44,244 bases of DNA from Bacteroidota bacterium. GTDB lineage: Bacteria; Bacteroidota; Bacteroidia; Palsa-965. The first letter of the stretch is position 1. Each line of letters opens with the position of its first letter. Below, in pieces: positions 44,002 through 44,244 of this stretch. Under the pieces are notes generated by a model. That model was not told the origin of the DNA. It made no database searches and was given only the letters and a program-made list of their open reading frames with translations. The DNA is taken from the NCBI GenBank assembly GCA_003153435.1, contig PLYR01000018.1, positions 1-44,244 on the forward strand. The letters run 5' to 3'. A program made the translations under genes and the position numbers.

Positions 44002-44244
44002 TTATTTCTGTCCGTACTTCTTCTTATATTTTTCGTAGAGCGCCTTCTGTTCATTATTGAGCTCCAGTTTTCTACCCTGGATGAAAGCATATTCTACCTT
44101 GTTAGTACGCATATCCAGCGCATCACCAGAGGAGATAAACAGGGTGGCATCTTTTCCCTGTTCCAGGGATCCTGTTGATTTATCAATACCCATTATTTTA
44201 GCTGCGTTGAGTGTGATAGACATCAAGGCATCTTCCTTGCTCAG
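44002..44244 (-). CDS. Amidohydrolase C-terminus (partial, runs off the window)
   Basis: The frame is open from the right edge (first codons LSKEDALMSITLN) and ends at 44002. The visible 80 residues have NAAKIMGIDKSTGSLEQGKD followed by ATLFISSGDALDMRTNKVEY, the C-terminal metal-dependent amidohydrolase pattern (imidazolonepropionase-like) where the barrel ends and a small beta-sandwich closes. It is convergent with tsaB. The catalytic part lies outside the window, so the substrate is unknown. Confidence 0.8.
   Translation of the reverse strand: MSKEDALMSITLNAAKIMGIDKSTGSLEQGKDATLFISSGDALDMRTNKVEYAFIQGRKLELNNEQKALYEKYKKKYGQK

Overview
The window looks like a Bacteroidota chromosome. The evidence is a Por-secretion (type IX) C-terminal sorting domain, several TTG/TTTG-N18-20-TAnnTTTG type promoters, few Shine-Dalgarno sites, a homodimeric-type glycyl-tRNA synthetase, and family-specific proteins (DUF4412, a DUF6427-like membrane protein). 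I cannot place it below phylum. Two halves meet at a tRNA-Leu(CAA) gene on the minus strand at about 22434-22517: a mobile, defence-rich accessory island on the left and conserved housekeeping chromosome on the right.

Left half (1-22468). It opens with a very AT-rich defence operon: the tail of a type I restriction subunit (HsdR), a YgjP/M48-like metalloprotease, and a Septu-like ATPase plus HNH nuclease pair. Next comes a serine recombinase relic that has lost its catalytic domain. A cargo stretch follows (5.2-15.9 kb): an Mrr-N-like domain protein carrying a membrane anchor, a DUF3800 protein, lipoproteins and small secreted or membrane proteins, two DUF4145 proteins, a 641-residue ATPase whose C-terminal half resembles a TOPRIM/DUF4435 nuclease (like a fused PARIS AriA-AriB), a small XRE regulator, and a zinc-ribbon/SH3 membrane protein with a lipoprotein partner. 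A 1.25-kb noncoding region with 21 copies of GGACA/TGTCC and an AT-rich tract then precedes a ribbon-helix-helix-like small protein and a primase-helicase, which together look like a replication module. A small serine recombinase, a 49-residue accessory ORF and a large serine recombinase end the island. The last codons of the large recombinase are read from the antisense strand of the tRNA-Leu 3' end, so the element sits at that tRNA.

Right half (22518-44244) is ordinary core chromosome: prs, rplY, pth; glyS with a porin upstream; a DUF3109 protein; nrdB-nrdA; a small unknown; a PHB-depolymerase-like esterase; a secreted T9SS protein; purQ, a membrane protein and purD with a DUF4412 protein; then a tolC-type outer membrane protein, a periplasmic adaptor and tsaB as a tight operon, ending in the C-terminus of an amidohydrolase.

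The best candidate for something undescribed is the DUF4145 plus fused ATPase/nuclease operon (10663-13239). The GGACA array ahead of the primase is the most striking unexplained noncoding signal. All family assignments come from reading motifs by eye; no searches were run.
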